From positions 97,943,372 to 98,007,371 of the forward strand of contig OY757014.1 in NCBI GenBank assembly GCA_963580285.1: a stretch of DNA of 64,000 nt. The letters run 5' to 3'. The position numbers and the translations under genes are program-made. Below the pieces are notes generated by a model. That model saw only the letters and a list, made by a program, of their open reading frames with translations. It had not been told where the DNA came from and made no database searches. Each line of letters starts with the position of its first letter. The stretch's first letter is position 1. The DNA comes from Lucinisca nassula. Lineage: Eukaryota > Mollusca > Bivalvia > Lucinida > Lucinidae. Shown here one piece after another: positions 50,631 to 61,632 of this stretch.

Positions 50631-53009
50631 ATGTCACAAAAACACACCTATATAATTTTGACCCTCTTGAACCCCACTTTATAGTAAAACTGGGGTTTAT
50701 AAGGGTATACACTATTTTTCTTATTTCTGCTAAAAAACATAGGATTGTGGGTACTCATTAGAACCGCCTCACCGAGGCAGTTCTATGCAGTACCAAAAAT
50801 CTATGTTTTGAGCAGAAATATGAACAAGAGGCCCATGGGCCACTACACTCACCAGAGGTCATGTGGTTTAAACCATATACAGGCAAGGTGCCCATCTTGG
50901 TCATGTGACAACAATACCATGAATAATGTTTAATTGCCTCACCCCCATAGAGGCTTTTTGTGTAATTTGGTTTCAATCAGCACAGCTATTTTACTGGAGA
51001 AGAAGATGAAAATACTGAATCAGAGCCATTCAAGACAAAGGTCAGCAATGACCTTGACCTTTGGAATTGATAAACTTCCATTCAGCTAACTGCAAATATC
51101 ATTTTTGATGTCACAACCTATCAGGCAATCAGAAATATCCACTACTTTGCCATTTTTCCATACAAATGTCTAAGTGACCAAATTTGACCTTGATATAAAA
51201 CAGGTCAAGGTCAACCAAAGGTCATCATTTGAACAAACTTGGTAGGGCCAGAGTCCCTGTTGTTGTATACCAAGTTTCAAGATCATCGGCCATTCGGTTC
51301 TTGAGAAGAAGATTTGTAAAGGTTTTTACCATATATGGGCATGGTAGCCATATTGGTCATGTGACCAAGTCCTCAGGGACAAACTTTCGTTCCCTCATTC
51401 CACAGAGGCATCACATGTAATTTGGTTTCAATTAGCCAAGTAGTTTAAGTGAAGAAGAAGATAATAATACTGAATCTGAGGCGTCCTGGACAAAGGTCGG
51501 TAAATGACCTTGACCTTTGGAACTGATAAACTTCCATTCAGCTGAAGGTAAATACCATTTCTGATGCCACTAGCTAATATACAATCAGAAAAATCCACTG
51601 TTTTGCCATTTTTCCATACAAATGTCTAAGTGACCAAATTTGACCTTGATGTAAACAGGTCAAGGTCAACCTAAGGTCATCATTTGAACAAACTTGGTAG
51701 GGCCAGAGTCCCTGATGTTGTATACCAAGTTTCAAGATCATCGGCCATTCGGTTCTTGAGAAGAAGATTTGTAAAGGTTTTTACCATATATGGGCATGGT
51801 GGCCATATTGGTCATTTGACCCAGTCCTCAGGAACAAACTTTCATTCCCTTATTCCATAGAGGCACCACATGTAATTTAGTTTCAATTAGCCAAGTAGTT
51901 TAAGTGAAGAAGATAAAAATACTGAATCTGAGGCATCCTCGACAAAGGTCGGTAAATGACCTTGACCTTTGGAACTGATAAACTTCCATTCAGCTAATTG
52001 TAAATACCATTTCTGATGCCATTAGCTAATATACAATCAGAAAAATCCACTACTTTGCCATTTTTCCATACAAATGTCTAAGTGACCAAATTTGACCTTG
52101 ACCTAAAACAGGTCAAGGTCAACCTAAGGTCATAATTTGAACAAACTTGGTAGGGCCAGAGTTCCTGATGCTGTATACCAAGTTTCAAGATCATCGGCCA
52201 TTTGGTTCTTGAGAAGAAGAATTTTAAAGGTTTTTACCATATATGGCCATGGCGGCCATATTGGTCATGTGACCCAGTCCTCACGAATCAACTTTCGTTC
52301 CCTCATGCCATAGAGGCTCCACATGTAATTTGGTTTCAATTGGCTGAGTATTAAGTGAAAAGGAAGATAAAAATACTGAATCTGAGGCATCCTGGACAAA
52401 GGTTGGTAAATGACCTTGACCTTTGAAACTGATCAACTTCCATACAGCTGATTGCAAATACCATTTCTGATGCCATTAGCTAACACACAGTCAGAAAAAT
52501 CCACTGTTTTGCCGTTTTTCCATACAAATGTCTAAGTGACCGAATTTGACCTTGACATAAAACAGGCCAAGGTCAACCAAAGGTCATCATTTGAACAAAC
52601 TTGGTAGGACCCGAGTCCCCAATGCTGCATACCAAGTTTCAAGATCATTGGCTATTTGGTTCTTGAGAAGAAAATTTTTAAAGTTTTTTACCATATATGT
52701 GCATGGCGGCCATATTGGTCATGTGACCCAGTCTTCCCGAACAAACTTTCGTTCCCCCTTCCCATAGAGGCTCCGCATGTAATTTGGTTTCAATTGGCAA
52801 GGTTGTTTCAGAGGAGATGTTGTTTGAAAATGTTGACGACGCAGACGCAGACGTTGACGAAGACGGACGGCGGACCAATGCCTATACTATAAGCTCCCCC
52901 GGAGCCTTCGGCTCTGGTGAGCTAAAAATATCAGGATTGTTAACTGAAACATTTCATTTTTTGTGGTAACATTTTACCAATATATTTGAATAGGCATGTT
53001 TTCGTAATG
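50631..53009 (+). mobile_element. Family C MITE split by a Helentron-like element
   Basis: The left part ends GAGCAGAAATATGA at 50823. It resumes at 52926 (AAATATCAGGATTG) and closes with ATAGGCATGTTTTCGTAATG. Intact copies read GCAGAAATAAGAAAAATATC. Confidence 0.88.
50824..52925 (+). mobile_element. Helentron-like element with 453-bp array
   Basis: 5' ACAAGAGGCCCATGGGCC (hairpin), CACTCACCAGAGG; 3' GACGCAGACGTTGACGAAGA and GACGGACGGCGGACC, then CCCCGGAGCCTTCGGCTC and TGGTGAGCTAA. Units of about 453 bp are marked by CCATATATGGGCATGG at about 51330, 51787, 52239 and 52693. Confidence 0.88.
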
Positions 53010-53029
53010 GCCTATCAATAATATGTGTA

Positions 53030-53095
53030 TGTTTATGTGTATGTGGTGGTGGTGGTTGTGGGGTGGGCAGGGTGAGTGGTGGAGCAGGAGTGAGG
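53030..53095 (+). repeat. GT-rich low-complexity tract
   Basis: GTGTATGTGGTGGTGGTGG and similar. Confidence 0.85.
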
Positions 53096-53159
53096 ATACC
53101 CTGGGGATTAGACAAGACAAATTTCTTCTGCTACCATCCTGGGGATAACACTGATGTTA

Positions 53160-53610
53160 AGGAGTCTAATGACCCAGTCAGCAATATTTAGGTCATGCTG
53201 AGCAAATCAAATTTTCTTGGGCAGGCTCCATCCTCCTTGCCGCCCCGGCAGATAGGGGCTTGAAGAAATATATGGGCTGCATGATGCTTCCACGCAGAGC
53301 TGAATCCGGCCTGCACACTAGTACTGGTAAACCGCTTAGAGGATCTAGGTCTGTCCGGGGGCCGCGGTGCGAGGCAGACCGTCCATGCTAATAAACCCTA
53401 TTGGTTTCATTGGGCGACAGGGCTTGAGATGTCATTTCATCTCAATGTCGGGTAAAAGTCCCACAAAATTGGAAGCAACGTCTCCAAAATGACCTTTACA
53501 GTGTTGACGGGGACGTTAAACCCCATATCAAACAAACAAACAAATCCATCCTCCTTGATGGGTTTAACCAGAACAGAGCACATTCTTTAGGATAAGTACG
53601 GTGATACATA
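53160..53610 (-). mobile_element. Old SINE variant split by SINE1
   Basis: CCCAGTCAGCAATATTTAGG ... CTTGGGCAGGC, then after the insertion GGGTTTAACCAGAACAGAGC and ACATTCTTTAGG, as in the variant at 2585 and 44710. Confidence 0.65.
53240..53544 (+). mobile_element. SINE1 with 13-bp TSD
   Basis: TCCATCCTCCTTG at 53227-53239 and 53545-53557. Full body with GACGGGGACGTTAAACCCC tail. Inserted in an older SINE. Confidence 0.95.
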
Positions 53611-53793
53611 ATGTTTACTTTCCGATACATTATGTCTTTACTTTCCATTATGTCGGAAATAATAACTGTATGCTTTGGTGAGTTTACAATCAAACCACTT
53701 AACCGGCCAGACACAAATAGCCACATACACTCGGGCCATGTTGATCAAGGCTGAAGGTTTGATCATGAGCCAAGATCTTTTCTTTAACCTTTA

Positions 53794-53935
53794 TTTGTTT
53801 GATTTAAGGTTTAACGTCCCCATCAACACTGTAAAGGTCATTTTGGAGACTTTGCTTCCAATTTTGTGGGACTTTTACCCGACATTGAGATGAAATGACA
53901 TCTCAAGCCCTGTCGCCCAATGAAACCAATAGGGT
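53794..53935 (-). mobile_element. SINE1, 5'-truncated, reverse, with about 16-bp TSD
   Basis: TTTTCTTTAACCTTTA at 53778-53793 and 53936-53951. Contains only the 3' third (TTTGTTTGATTTAAGGTTTA to CCAATAGGG). The right duplication overlaps the TTAA of the adjoining family H MITE. Confidence 0.92.
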
Positions 53936-53947
53936 TTTTCTTTAACC

Positions 53948-54160
53948 TTTAACCCATTTTGTACTGGAAACCCCAAAACGGGTAGCTGGCGAACAGTGCA
54001 GGCCCAGATCAGACGCCGCAGAACGTGGCGTCTAATCAGGGCCAACACTCTTTGTAAAACGCTGAGCCAGTTTCCAAATAGATTTTGAAGAAAACACAAC
54101 CTGTCACCCATAAAGTTTGGAACAGACTGGAGGAAGATTCCATTTTAGTACAAAAAGGGC
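53948..54160 (+). mobile_element. Family H MITE
   Basis: TTTAACCCATTTTGTACTGG ... AGTACAAAAAGGG; core GATCAGACGCCGCAGAACGT/GGCGTCTAATC. Confidence 0.85.
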
Positions 54161-54179
54161 TATAGTACAAAGCAAAAGA

Positions 54180-54545
54180 CGCAGCAGATGAATTTCTACT
54201 AAAAATTCAGGCCTTGTTATTTCATGTGAATCATCTGCAGATGATTCACATTAAATGTCAAGCCATGATTCACATTAAATGTCAAGCCTGAGCATGGAAA
54301 TATGAAATGTAAAGCTTGTGGGTTTTTTTTTTTCAGAGATACTCAGGCTTGACATTTCATGTGAATCATCTGCCAGAGATACTCAGGCTTGACATTTCAT
54401 GTGAATCATTTGCCAGAGATACTCAGGCTTGACATTTCATGTAAAATCATCTGCCTAGCAGATACTCAGGCTTGACATTTCATGTGAATCATCTGGATAG
54501 CAGATGATTCACATGAAATGTCAAGCCTGGGTATCTCTGAAAAAA
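54180..54545. repeat. Palindromic 40-bp repeat cluster
   Basis: The unit AGATACTCAGGCTTGACATT + TCATGTGAATCATCTGCC repeats about every 40 bp at 54335, 54375, 54415 and on. It is flanked on both sides by its reverse complement (GCAGATGATTCACATGAAAT, GTCAAGCCTGGGTATCTCTG), giving a long hairpin with a tandem loop. Confidence 0.88.
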
Positions 54546-54833
54546 GTATTCTGGCAAAAAATTCCATGAGCAAATATGGTTGTTCGAGGCTATTCTTGAA
54601 TGGGCCAGAAGCCGTGTTCAAACAACAAAACCCATGTTCAAATCATGAAATTCACATGCTGTTTGAACTTGAGTTCACTGCTTTGCTTACATTACGTAAA
54701 ACTATGTAACACTGTGGCCCCGAATGCAGCATTCTAAAATTTTATGAGGATGTCAGAATGCTATTGCAGAACTGACTTCATTGTTAACAACGTTCTGAAC
54801 TAGCCGTTATGTCGGTTAAGGGTGCATGTGAAG

Positions 54834-55358
54834 TCCATATTTTTCAGTTCTGTGGTGTATTCCTTGCTTCCAAAGGATAACCCTTTTACAGAACATATTT
54901 AACCCTTATCTTGCTGTTCACGACAACCCCTATCTTTGCAAACAGTGTAGATCCAGATCAGAGCCATCTGATCAGCATCTACACTGTTTGGCATTCAGTT
55001 TATGAATTTGTGGCAATAAATTACATCAAGTGATTTGATTGGTTGAGGGACAGAAATGGGTTTGGCTTAAATAGATATTCAGCAAGATAAGGGTTAACTT
55101 CACTACAGCTGGTGTTTGGGAATGTGTGGCGGCGGTAAAACGTCTCCCTGCCCTACATCATAGTGTAGATTATATTTTCTTGTCCTTTGGGATCATTGAT
55201 TCCATTGTGGAATTTTGAAAATATCTGAGGGTCACTGATGAGGCCTTATTGGCCGAAACTAGCTAGTCTCGCCCAGAAAACATGTACACTCCATATTTTT
55301 CAGTTCTGTGGTGTATTTCTTGCTTCCAAAGGATAACCCTTTCATAGAACATATTTAT
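54834..55358 (+). repeat. About 70-bp direct repeats flanking a family A MITE
   Basis: CATATTTTTCAGTTCTGTGG + TGTATTCCTTGCTTCC + AAAGGATAACCCTTT occurs at 54836-54899 and 55290-55355. The left copy has a family A MITE inserted at its end. Confidence 0.88.
54899..55097 (+). mobile_element. Family A MITE, complete
   Basis: TTAA at 54899 and 55094; CCCTTATCTTGCTGTTCACG ... TTCAGCAAGATAAGGG; core shortened (CAGATCAGAGCCATCTGATC). Confidence 0.92.
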
Positions 55359-55691
55359 ATCGAGTTTTTGGGGGTTTTCGTTATGATTTGCTGTTGGAAT
55401 CCTAAGTGATGCATGAGTAACGATCATCCATGGTTATTTCATTGCAATCATATTTGCCAGGTCCCTTGGAAGATATCTGAATATTCAGCATAGTGGCATC
55501 GTGTTCAAACAGATTCAAACAGCTACTTCGGGAACCAGCAAATATAAATGAATGTAAAACCATGGGTGATCCCTACATTTGAAAATGTGATCTGCAAGTG
55601 AATTGTGATCATCAGTGTGATTGCTGTCTTAATCCATAAAATGCCAATCATGACAACTGTCGTCTGCTTTGTCATCTGCTGATTACGTTTA

Positions 55692-57590
55692 ACAAGAGCT
55701 GTCGCATGACAGCATAGCTAGCCTGTTTCGCGACTTCAAGATATAAGATAAAATTTATGAACCATGAAATATAAGTCACACCTAGATATATCTGAGATCA
55801 ATAATCAGGTCACATGGAACATATATTCCAGATATTACATTTCAGAATCAAATTGTGTCTGAATTATAAGGCAAAATCATTGAACCATGAAAATAGGTCA
55901 CAAGGACCTAGATATATTTCTATGTCAATCATCAGATCACATGGAAGTAATAATCCAGGTGAGACATTTCTCCATCAAATAGTATTCAAGATAATAGGCA
56001 AAATCACTGAACCATGAAATATAGGTCACACTGACCTAGATATAATTCAAGCTCAATCATGGGGTCACATGGAATAAATAATCCAGGTATGACATTTCTC
56101 CATCAAATAGTGTTCAAGATAATAGGCAAAATCACTGAACCATGAAATATAGGTCACACTGACCTGGATATATTTTGTGGTCAATTATCAGGTCACATGG
56201 AACTAATAATCCAGGTATGACATTTCTCTATCAAATAGTATTCAAGATAATAGGCAAAATCACTGAACCATGAAATATAGGTCATACTGACCTAGATATA
56301 TTTTGAGGTCAATAATGGAGTCACATGCAACTAATAACCCAGGTATAACATTTCTCCATAAAATAGTATTCAATAGACAAAATCACTGGACCATGAAATG
56401 TAGATCACCATGACCTAGATATATTTTGCGGTCAATTATCGGGTCACATGGAACTAATAATCCAGGTATGATATTTTTCTATCAAAAAGTATTCAAGATA
56501 ATAGGCAAAATCACTGAACCATGAAATATAGGTCATACTGACCTAGATATATTTTGAGGCCAATAATGGGGTCACATGCAACTAATAACCCAGGTATAAC
56601 ATTTCTCCATCAAATAGTATTCAAGATAATAGACAAAATCACTGAACCATGAACTATAGGTCATACTGACCTAGATATATTTTGAGGTCAATAATGGGGT
56701 CACATGCAACTAATAACCCAGGTATAACATTTCCCCATCAAATAGTATTCAAGATAATAGACAAAATCACTGGACCATGAAATGTAGGTCACCATGACCT
56801 AGATATATTTTGCGGTCAATTATTGGGTCACATGGAACTAATAATCCAGGTATGACATTTCTCCATCAAATAGTATTTGAGATAATAGGCAAAACCGCTG
56901 AACCATGAAATATAGGTCACAGTGACCTAGATATATTTTGAGGTCAATCGTGGAGTCACATGGAACTAATATCCCAGGTATGACATTTCTCCAATAAATA
57001 GACTTCAAGATATAAGGCAAAATCACTGGACCGTGAAATGTAGGTCACCATGACCTTCACCCTTTTACACTTGAACCAATGTCACTTGATTTGCTGATGT
57101 TTAACCAATTGTGTCTATATAATAATAACTTGTTAGTATAATGGAAAGGTATACAACAAATTACAAAGGTGTCCTGGATTTTGACCCCTGGCCCCACCCC
57201 ATCCCCACTCCCAGGCATGAACCCAGGGGTGTGTTGTCTTGGAATCTCAGAAGACACTCCCAGGTATCCAAGTTGTAAATATGAATGCTTTCTGATGAGT
57301 GACTGTTGAGATATAAGGATTTCAAAAACTTTAACACAGAATTACAAAGGTGTTCTAGATTTTGACACCTAGCCCCACCCTGGGGCATGAACCCAGGAAT
57401 CTGTTCTCTTTGAACATCAGAGGACCCTCCCAGGTACTTAAGTTCCAAATATGAGTGGTCTGTGATGAGTGACTGTTGAGATATAAGCATTTGAAAAACT
57501 TTAACGCAGTGATGGGAACGCAAACGCAAACGCGCACGCCAACCGAGGTGACAACAATAGCTCTCCATGTTCTACGTACAGGCGAGCTTA
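55692..57590 (+). mobile_element. Helentron-like element with 128-bp array
   Basis: 5' ACAAGAGCTGTCGCATGACA (hairpin GCTGTC/GACAGC) then CATAGCTAGCCTG; 3' CGCAAACGCAAACGCGCACG, ACAATAGCTCTCCATG and ACAGGCGAGCTTA. The microsatellite here is (AACGCA)-like rather than ACGG. Confidence 0.88.
55740..57060 (+). repeat. 128-bp tandem array, about 10 units
   Basis: ACCATGAAAT landmarks at 55761, 55884, 56011, 56139, 56267, 56390, 56518, 56646, 56774, 56902 and 57030; spacing 128 in most. Two further units of a different 170-bp type follow to about 57500 (CCCCACCC, GATGAGTGACTGTTGAGATA). Confidence 0.95.
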
Positions 57591-57835
57591 AAATCATTGT
57601 TGCTAACAGTGTGGACTCAGATCAGACTGCTCCTTTAGGAGCTGTTTGCCTGTATGCAAAAATATGTTTAAAAAGTTTGCCTGTAGATGCAGCAGACGAC
57701 ATAAGCAGACGAAATTTTCAGATCCAGTTTTTCATGGCAGCTTAAGGGTTAACAAGGCAATGCAAGCGTAGCATCCCCTCGCAACTGCATACCATTCATC
57801 AACATTTAAATCCAATCTGAATATGTTAGCCATAT

Positions 57836-58100
57836 TAGACCATTTGTGAAAGGTTTGATGCTTCTACGATCGTAACTGTGTCTTCTTTGCTGTTCTGAGG
57901 TTTTTAAGGTCAAGACGATTGTGACCTTGAGCCCTGACCTTGAAAGTCAATAGGGTTAATTGTCTTTCCATGAGGAACATTAATTTATGGAAGGTTTGAA
58001 GCTTCTACGGTGATAACTGTGTTTTCTATCCTGTTGACAAGCTTTTTAACTTTATGGTCAAGGCTTGTGACCTTGATATCTGACTCCTGACTTTGGAAGT
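57836..58100 (+). repeat. Two diverged tandem units
   Basis: GAAAGGTTTGATGCTTCTAC and GGAAGGTTTGAAGCTTCTAC with similar following sequence (GGTCAAG...TGTGACCTTGA), about 130 bp apart. They resemble Helentron core units but no ends were found. Confidence 0.6.
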
Positions 58101-58104
58101 CATT

Positions 58105-58265
58105 AGGGTTCATCGTCGTCTTGAATTAGCGGAAGGAAGAGAATGACCGTAGAAAAGATTGCATGATCAATCAGCATGAAAGAATGTTGCCGACACCGGC
58201 AGGTATCGAACCCGTGTCCTGATCTTCAGTCAGATGCGCATCCGACTGAGCTACAGATGCCGGCG
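58105..58265 (-). mobile_element. tRNA-derived SINE head, reverse
   Basis: The complement reads GCCGGCATCTGTAGCTCAGT (A box) and ACACGGGTTCGATACCTGC (B box), then the SINE1-type leader to GGAAGGAAGAG. Confidence 0.82.
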
Positions 58266-58366
58266 GGTCTTCTGTTAGAGGAAAAAAATGAGGAACAAAT
58301 TCTTTCCCTTAGGAATCAACTCCTTTTTTGATGAGTTTCAGGTCTCAGGAATGCAAACAGGAAGTA

Positions 58367-59824
58367 ACAAGCAAATTCGTTGAATTGATATTCCCCGCCG
58401 AATGGGTTTTTCGTGTAGAATGGCAAGAAAATATATCTGGCCAAAATTGAGGATGGTTCTAAGAAGCAAACTAGAGACAATGAGGAAGGGCCCCGCTGAA
58501 CATTTACTCCCTGGATGAGAGGCTGTACCCTGACCTACTGACCTAATTATCAGTAAAGATTAACTTGTCTGTCAAAGTTGAGGTTTATTTACCTGTTATG
58601 TGGTTTCAAGGATACCAAAATAAAATTCGCGAATATTAAAAAACCCCGATATAATCACCGAATAGACAAAATTCCTCAATTTCAATCATTTAAGGGGAAA
58701 TAACTCTGGATAAAAAAGTCAATCCAGGTAAATCCGAAAAAAAAATTGCGCGTGCATCACGGCAGCATAATAATACATATTTATTTCAAGTTTCATTTTA
58801 TTCCATGCAATAGTTGCTGAGAAGCGGTTCCAGACAAAGTGAGACGACCAAAAATCCAGAATTTTAATCATTTAAGGGGCCATAACTCTGGGTGTAAAAA
58901 GTCAATCCGAAAAAAAATTGTGCGTGCATCACCACAGCATAATAATACATATTTATTTCAAGTTTCATATAATTCCATGCAATAGTTGCTGAGAAACAGT
59001 TCCCGACAAAAAAGTGAGACGACGAAAAATCCAGGATTACAATCATTTAAGGGGCCATAACACTGGATGTAAAAAGTAAATCTGGAAAAAAAATGCGCGT
59101 GCATCACCACAGCATAATAATACATATTTATTTCAAGTTTCATTTAATTCCATGCAATAGTTGCTGAGAAACGGTTCCGGACAAAGTGAGACGACGAAAA
59201 ATCCAGAATTTCGATCATTTAAGGGGCCATAACTCTGGATGTAAAAAGTCAATCCAGAAAAAAATTGCGCGTGCATCTCCGCAGCATAATAATACATATT
59301 TATTTCACGTTTCATTTAATTCCATGCAATAGCTGCTGAGAAACAGTTACGGACAAAGTGAGATGACGAAAAAATCCAGAAATTCAATCATTTAAGGGGC
59401 CATAACTATGGATGTAAAAAGTAAATCCGAAAAAAAAATGCGCGTGCATCACTGCAGCATAATAATACATATTTATTTCAATTTTCATTTAATTCCATGC
59501 AATAGTTGTTGAGAAACGGTTCCGGACAAAGTGAGACGACGAAAAATCCAGAATTTCAATCATTCAAGGGGCCATAACTCTGGATGTAAAAAGTCAATCC
59601 GAAAAAAAATTGTGCGTGCATCACCACAGCATAATAATACATATTTATTTAAAGTTTCATTTAATTCCATGCAATAGTTGCTGAGAAACCGTTCCGGACA
59701 AAAAAGTGTGACGGACGGACGGATGGACGGAAGGACGGATGGACGGAAGGACGGATGGACGGAAGGACGGAAGGACGGACGGACAACGCCAAAACTATAT
59801 CCCTCCGCCTTCGGCGGGGGATAA
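58367..59824 (+). mobile_element. Helentron-like element with about 172-bp array
   Basis: 5' ACAAGCAAATTCGTTGAATT (hairpin) then ATTCCCCGCCGAAT; 3' (GGAC/GGAA)n at 59708-59785, then ACTATATCCCTCCGCC and TTCGGCGGGGGATAA. Units at 58685, 58867, 59042, 59214, 59387 and 59559 (spacing 172-182). Confidence 0.78.
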
Positions 59825-60054
59825 CAAAAGTTGTGTCCCTTCATGAAAATAATGGCGGAGAAATATCTTTGTGTTTTCAATTTCATTAACCCTAGTGAGT
59901 GCAAGCTTGTCTGATCTTCAAGCTAACCCTTAACACATCAATAATCAAAGCACTGAGAGTACTGGTAGATCGATTGTCTTCAAGCGTAAAAAGGGCAAAT
60001 AATCATGAACTGAGGGTTAAATTGTGTCGTTAAAATCTTTTATTCTTGTTTTGA

Positions 60055-60140
60055 AGCAAAATTTCACAGTGAAGAGCTTGATCAGACGCTGCATTCAACA
60101 GCTTGGGATCTAGGTCTTCACTGTTTGCCAAGTCCACTCT
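60055..60140. repeat. Isolated hairpin core
   Basis: ACAGTGAAGAGCTTGATCAG ... GGATCTAGGTCTTCACTGTT. No family arms recognised. Confidence 0.5.
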
Positions 60141-60347
60141 GTGATTCAATAATAACCATCTTTAGGCTTACACAACACCCTGACAATACTGCGGCTATTT
60201 TCTATATAAAAGTTATTCCGACAAGTCAGTTACAGTCACGTGATCTTCAGCACTGAACGGTTTTTATCCTTTGTAACTTTGAAGTCGATTGACAAATAAT
60301 CGATTTAAACTTATTAAACGGGGTTACTTGTACGTCTATAAAGCCAC

Positions 60348-60600
60348 ATTACGAAAACATGCCTGTACAAATACATTGCACATTTGTAAAGACGAAAACA
60401 GTAACATTTTAAATGAAAAATTGTGATTTTTTTTTTCAGCTCAAAACATAGATTGTGGGAGCTCGTAAGGCGGTTCCTGCGAATATCCGCAATCTATGTT
60501 TTCGAACAAAAATGAGACAGATAATGTTAAACCCCCTAAACCCCAGTTTGCTCTATATAAAGTGGGGATTAGAGTGATCTTCGATTCACGGACAATGTTT
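60348..60600 (-). mobile_element. Family C/K MITE, diverged
   Basis: CATTACGAAAACATGCCTGT, GATTGTGGGAGCTCGTAAGG/CGGTTCCTGCGAATATCC, AAACCCCAGTTTGCTC. Confidence 0.7.
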
Positions 60601-60609
60601 ACCATGATC

Positions 60610-61250
60610 AGATGCCGCACTTACTGTTTGCAGTTACACGAAACAGTCTAAGTACCAGATCGTTTTACAGCCTAATATCTATGTGTGCTGTGAGTGCTTT
60701 GATTTATGTAATCTCAAAACATTTTCTGGAATGCACTCTTCCAACTCAAGTCGGGCACGTCCATTCTGCTAAATTGGTGTCTACATAAATGGCAAGCGAT
60801 TTATATAGAAAACACTGGTTGCATGGCTCCACTGACCAGGGTTGAAAGGGATGACCTTTCCGCAAGAAGATGTGTGATCGAGACATGACCTTGAAGTTAA
60901 AAAAAGTCTTTCATTCTCTTTCTTTTCTAGCCGTAGGTCCTACAGCAGTCTGGTTAAATTGACAGTACTTTACTTAAACACCAGCACTATCATAATCAAA
61001 CAATGACAGCTGAGCAGACAACGCTTTCCGATCTGGGTATTCAGTGTATGATAAACCTGTCCAGATTCTATAGATAGTCATCTTGCGCAATACTCTGACC
61101 TTCAATTGTCACTTCGATAAAAATAGAATAGCTATTTTCTATTAATAAATATAACAGTGGGTTTTCCAAATCAGTGATGGTCACGTGGACAATTGCAGGA
61201 ATGGAAATTGTGTGGTATGTAACTTAAGATCGATTGTCGATAACAATCGA
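60610..61250. other. Intronic sequence without recognised repeat
   Basis: No copy elsewhere in the window and no supported exon on either strand. Confidence 0.5.
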
Positions 61251-61251
61251 T

Positions 61252-61475
61252 CTAAAAACTACATCTGAAAATGTCGTCTGCTTATGTCATCTGCTGAATT
61301 CATTAAAATACTTTTGCATATAGGCAAACAGTGTGGACCCAGATCAGACTGCTCCTAGAGGAGCAGTCTGATCTGGGTCCACACTGTTTGCAAAAATGAC
61401 TGTTTAAAGTAACCGGCAGACGTCAAAGCAGACGACAATAATAATTATTGTAGTAACTGGCATTTTATCTGTTAA
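61252..61475 (-). mobile_element. Family B MITE, reverse
   Basis: ACTACATCTGAAAATGTCGT, perfect stem CAGACTGCTCCTAGAGGAGC, GGCATTTTATCTGTTAA. Confidence 0.88.
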
Positions 61476-61564
61476 TACTGTTTACAATGTACATAAAACA
61501 AACACACAGCCATGTACATTGTGTAAATGAGTTGTGACATGTAACATATCTCTGGCATATATTC

Positions 61565-61632
61565 GACAAGTGAAGGCCCTGGTAAGACTGCACGTATGTG
61601 CAGGCTTGCTAGGGCCTTCACTGTTTCAATAT
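61565..61632. repeat. Isolated hairpin core
   Basis: GTGAAGGCCCTGGTAAGACT, GCACGTATGTGC loop, GCTAGGGCCTTCACTGTTT. A core-like palindrome without the GATC words. Confidence 0.55.

Larger units (their letters stand above)
55629..57752 (+). mobile_element. Family B MITE split by a Helentron-like element
   Basis: TTAATCCATAAAATGCCAAT ... CTGATTACGTTTA (to 55691), resuming at 57591 (AAATCATTGTTGC), through a damaged core to GCTTAAGGGTTAA at 57752. Intact copies read GGTTACTTTAAAAGTCATTT. Confidence 0.9.

Noticed and set aside
57161..57568. 135-codon minus-strand frame
   Set aside because: Crosses two similar units near the 3' end of a Helentron-like element; no homology or splice context.
59560..59904. 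114-codon frame with a SVRPSFRPS-like repeat
   Set aside because: Comes from the (GGAC)n microsatellite at the end of the 172-bp array element.
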